Origin: Syngnathus acus
Taxonomy: Eukaryota; Chordata; Actinopteri; Syngnathiformes; Syngnathidae
Direction of reading: 5' to 3'
Length of the DNA stretch: 64,000 bases
Assembly: GCF_901709675.1 (NCBI RefSeq)
Contig: NC_051098.1
Span: forward strand, 12,174,918 to 12,238,917
A program made the translations under genes and the position numbers. Within the stretch, counting starts at the first letter, position 1; the number at the start of each line of letters is the position of its first letter. Positions 61,430 through 64,000 of the stretch are shown piece after piece. A model generated the notes under the pieces. That model was not told the DNA's origin and did no database searches. It saw nothing but the letters and a program-made list of their open reading frames with translations.

Positions 61430-62678
61430 TCATGGGTTTTTCTGTAAGGTAAAAGAATAATCACCAAATTTGTATATTCAGCTTTTCCAGCAACTATATC
61501 ACTTTGTGATGAACTGTCTGCTTTACCTCCATGACGCTGTGAATCCAATTGAGCATCTCCTCCACATTGCTGTAGACCCCAGGACGCCTCTCCCTGGCAC
61601 AGCCGACGCCCCAGCTCACCACCCCGATCAGGTACCATTTAGATGAGGTTAAATGCACCAATGGCCCTCCGCTGTCTCCCTGATGTGATGCAGCGCTCAC
61701 ATTTGAACTCATTCCGTAAAAAAAAAAAATCTGGTTTTCATGCTGTGGTTACCTGACATGCGTCCACTCTCCCCTCCAGAAAGCCAGCACAGATCATCCT
61801 ATCGGTGATGGCACTTCCGTACACGATGGGGCTGGCACACTTGCTCCTTGCAATGAGAGGGATGCTGGCTTTCTGCAGGACCGGAGAGATGTTCCCTGAA
61901 GGCAACGTGAGAGGATGGATTATTATGAGCAATGAGGAACACACGGCTTGTTTATATTTTGTCATGAGAATTACCATTTTCCTCCAGGTAGCCCCAACCG
62001 GTTACCACCATGGAGGCCGAGGGAGAAAGGTCGAGGGCTTTTGGAGGAAGACAAACTGGTACGCGGCTCACTGGAAAATGTAAGCTGAAAATTACTTTAC
62101 ACTAATGAAATTGACTAAAATTAATTTCTTTCTGTATTTGGTCAATATTTGATCTGACAGACACTTCATTAGGTACACCTAAACAATTTAATTGTACCCA
62201 ACTGCTCTAGCATACATGTGCCACTAGAGGGCAGCCATATGAGTAGTTCTAACGATTTCTTACCTCCCACATTGATTGGACTAGCAAGCCTCATGAGCGC
62301 TAGATCATAATCATTACGAGCTGGGTCATAATTTCCATTCAGGATGATCCTGTCAACAGAAGAACCTCCCAGAGTCCCCATGTAGGTCTTCCCCGACACC
62401 ACTTTCCAGCGACTCAGCTCCTTTTTACTGCTGCAGGGCCCACAATGAAAACAAAAGGTGCTGGTGTGACTATGACGACATTGCCAAATGGTCACATGAC
62501 AGCCAAAGTACTTACCCGGCGAAGCAATGAGCTGCGGTGATCACCCAACGTGTCGACACAAGGGAGCCTCCGCATGTGTGCTGGCCGCCCTGCTGCAGGC
62601 TCACCTGCCATGGTGAGTCCTCTATGACAGCATCCGTACCCCCAACGATACGATTCTGAGGGTCCACCTCGCCGCAGT
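61430..62678 (-). CDS. TMPRSS-type transmembrane serine protease (protease domain; 5' exons not found)
   Basis: Exons in transcript order: 62516-62678, 62264-62430, 61975-62070, 61753-61895, 61527-61679 and 61430-61441, giving 243 residues plus the end of an earlier codon. This is a complete trypsin-fold (S1) domain. The zymogen activation site is NRIVGG, preceded by the DCGEVDPQ cysteine that would tether the stem. The catalytic triad is His in ITAAHCF, Asp in NDYDLALM and Ser in GDSGGPL. An Asp six residues before that Ser (DACQGDS) predicts cleavage after Lys/Arg. It resembles TMPRSS4, 5 and 13, and I cannot choose among them. The entry intron is phase 1, as in that family. No SRCR, LDL-receptor-A or transmembrane exon is evident in the remaining 1.3 kb, so the 5' part is probably outside the window. 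The terminal exon codes only three residues and the stop. Confidence 0.87.
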
Positions 62679-64000
62679 CTGACAAAAAAAAGAGACATAT
62701 CAACATGACGTGAAATGGACTCATAGTCATATATTATTCCAATCATTCTCCCAATCATTTTTCAGTCAGTAAAATGAAATACCTACAGCGTCATAGTGAG
62801 GTGTGCAATGCCCAATCAAATTGTGAACTCTGAACAATCTAATTATGACATTAATTGTGCTCTGTCAGGCCAAACCTGGTTGAACTAGTTTCTTTTCATC
62901 AGAACCTTTTGGAGATTCTAATGACGCACAAGATGTGCTCATTCGTGTGTTTGCTAAAGGCTTTGCAGTCAATAGTGGTGTGTATGCTTTGTTGGAGTCA
63001 AACCAGTTACACTTTGGAGTCAGCTTGCCCTGCTGTTTCAAAAAAAATCTAGAAGTCATTTCTGTGACTGCTTTTCTAAAAATAGTACCAACCTGAACAG
63101 GATAAAGAAAGCACCGCTTGGGATCTGCATGCACTCCTACAGGAGGGATAAAAATGATATCATTCAACCATACAATAAGTCACATTGACCAAAACTGCTT
63201 ACATCAATCGATCATTGAAGACCATAGACGTCAAGAACGGAACAAAAACTGCAAACAGTTTTTTTGTGCTGAGAATAGAAACTTGTTTGCGTGACAGATC
63301 GTGAGGGGGGAAATCCTGAGCGTTAAACGCTAGAAGAGAGAACAACGACAAAAATAAAACTAGAAAATATGGTTCTGGGGCATACCAGGGTAGTATCGGT
63401 TCCTGTTTTGGTTTCATGACAGTTTCTAAAGCACTTCGTATTTCAGAAGCACCTTACAGTCTTGGTTGGCATTTTTGCACCCGGTTTTCAGATGCTACTA
63501 AACTTTTTATCTTATCAAGGAATTTCAGACAACTTTACACAAACTCTAAGACAGTCGCTAATGGTTTGGAAGAACAAATATTCCGTTGTACCGATGCCTT
63601 TTTCATGAAATGTCGATTCACTCACTGGTCAGCTGTCGCTTGGTGAACAGGCGTGTTTCCTGTCCCCGATCTGAGTGCAGTAAACGGTCCAGATTGCAGG
63701 TCTGATGGTAACGTGTTGACCGGGACATTGGTGCTGCGAGGTTTACTGCCAACAGAGGAAGGATCCTGGCTTAGAAATCTGCTATGAGGTCAATTTTAAA
63801 GGGGAAGTCAACCTAAAACAATTTTTTTTACTCAAAGGTGTTGTATGTGCTCACAGTAGTCTAAACAGTATTTTGATTAATATAGTGTTTGTGGAATATG
63901 TGTCACCCATCTCAGAGGCGGCCATTTTGCTACTAGCTGTCGACTGAAAATGACATCACAGTTGCCAGGTCTCAGGTTACAACCAATCACGGCTCATCAG
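62679..64000 (-). other. Upstream of the protease exon, probably intron
   Basis: No family-specific exon was recognised. A weak exon-like segment occurs at 63,626-63,728 on the minus strand; see findings. A short one at 63,092-63,137 has an acceptor and donor but no recognisable content. Confidence 0.5.

Noticed and set aside
61494-61527. Read-through end of the protease ([12 protein letters not shown]) without the last intron
   Set aside because: A GTAAAG donor after MEG/MEK-type codon GAG and a good acceptor at 61,442 give a short KNP-stop exon, which keeps the usual length. Read-through remains an alternative.
62865-63167. 100-codon minus-strand frame as an SRCR domain of the protease
   Set aside because: It lacks the cysteine and Trp spacing of SRCR domains and has no suitable acceptor-donor pair.

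Overview
The window is vertebrate nuclear DNA, most probably from a ray-finned (teleost) fish. Genes are split into many short exons with GT-AG introns, most introns are only 80-400 nt, dinucleotide microsatellites are abundant, and every recognised protein is a vertebrate one. Exon structures below were built by hand from splice sites, reading phase and remembered family sequences. In each of the five genes the exon lengths sum to an intact reading frame. The species cannot be named from the sequence alone.

Layout: (1) 1-12,750 is non-coding upstream DNA with microsatellites and repeat fragments. (2) 12,874-48,654 (+) is dock10, a 57-exon gene for a 2185-residue Rho-family exchange factor of the zizimin (DOCK-D) group. 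It has a 17.4 kb first intron holding an ~805 bp (TG)n tract, followed by compact exons for the N-terminal region, PH domain, DHR-1, central helical region and DHR-2. (3) 50,134-51,181 (+) is a three-exon gene resembling the little-studied mammalian CCDC195. (4) 52,117-54,536 (-) is cep57, a centrosomal coiled-coil protein. (5) 55,346-59,501 (+) is mre11, the nuclease of the MRN double-strand-break repair complex; it is head-to-head with cep57 across an ~0.8 kb shared promoter region. (6) 61,430-62,678 (-) is the trypsin-like protease domain of a TMPRSS-type membrane serine protease whose 5' exons were not identified and may lie beyond the window.

The genes do not form one pathway. dock10 acts in Cdc42/Rac signalling, cep57 and mre11 in centrosome and genome maintenance, and the protease at the cell surface. 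No previously unknown multi-gene system is evident. The observations most worth testing are two candidate alternative first exons of dock10, a 6-nt candidate microexon in its DHR-2 region, two antisense reading frames that look like gene remnants, a paired CTCF-like motif, a scatter of RFX X-box-like motifs, four small dispersed repeat families, and a fish homologue of CCDC195.
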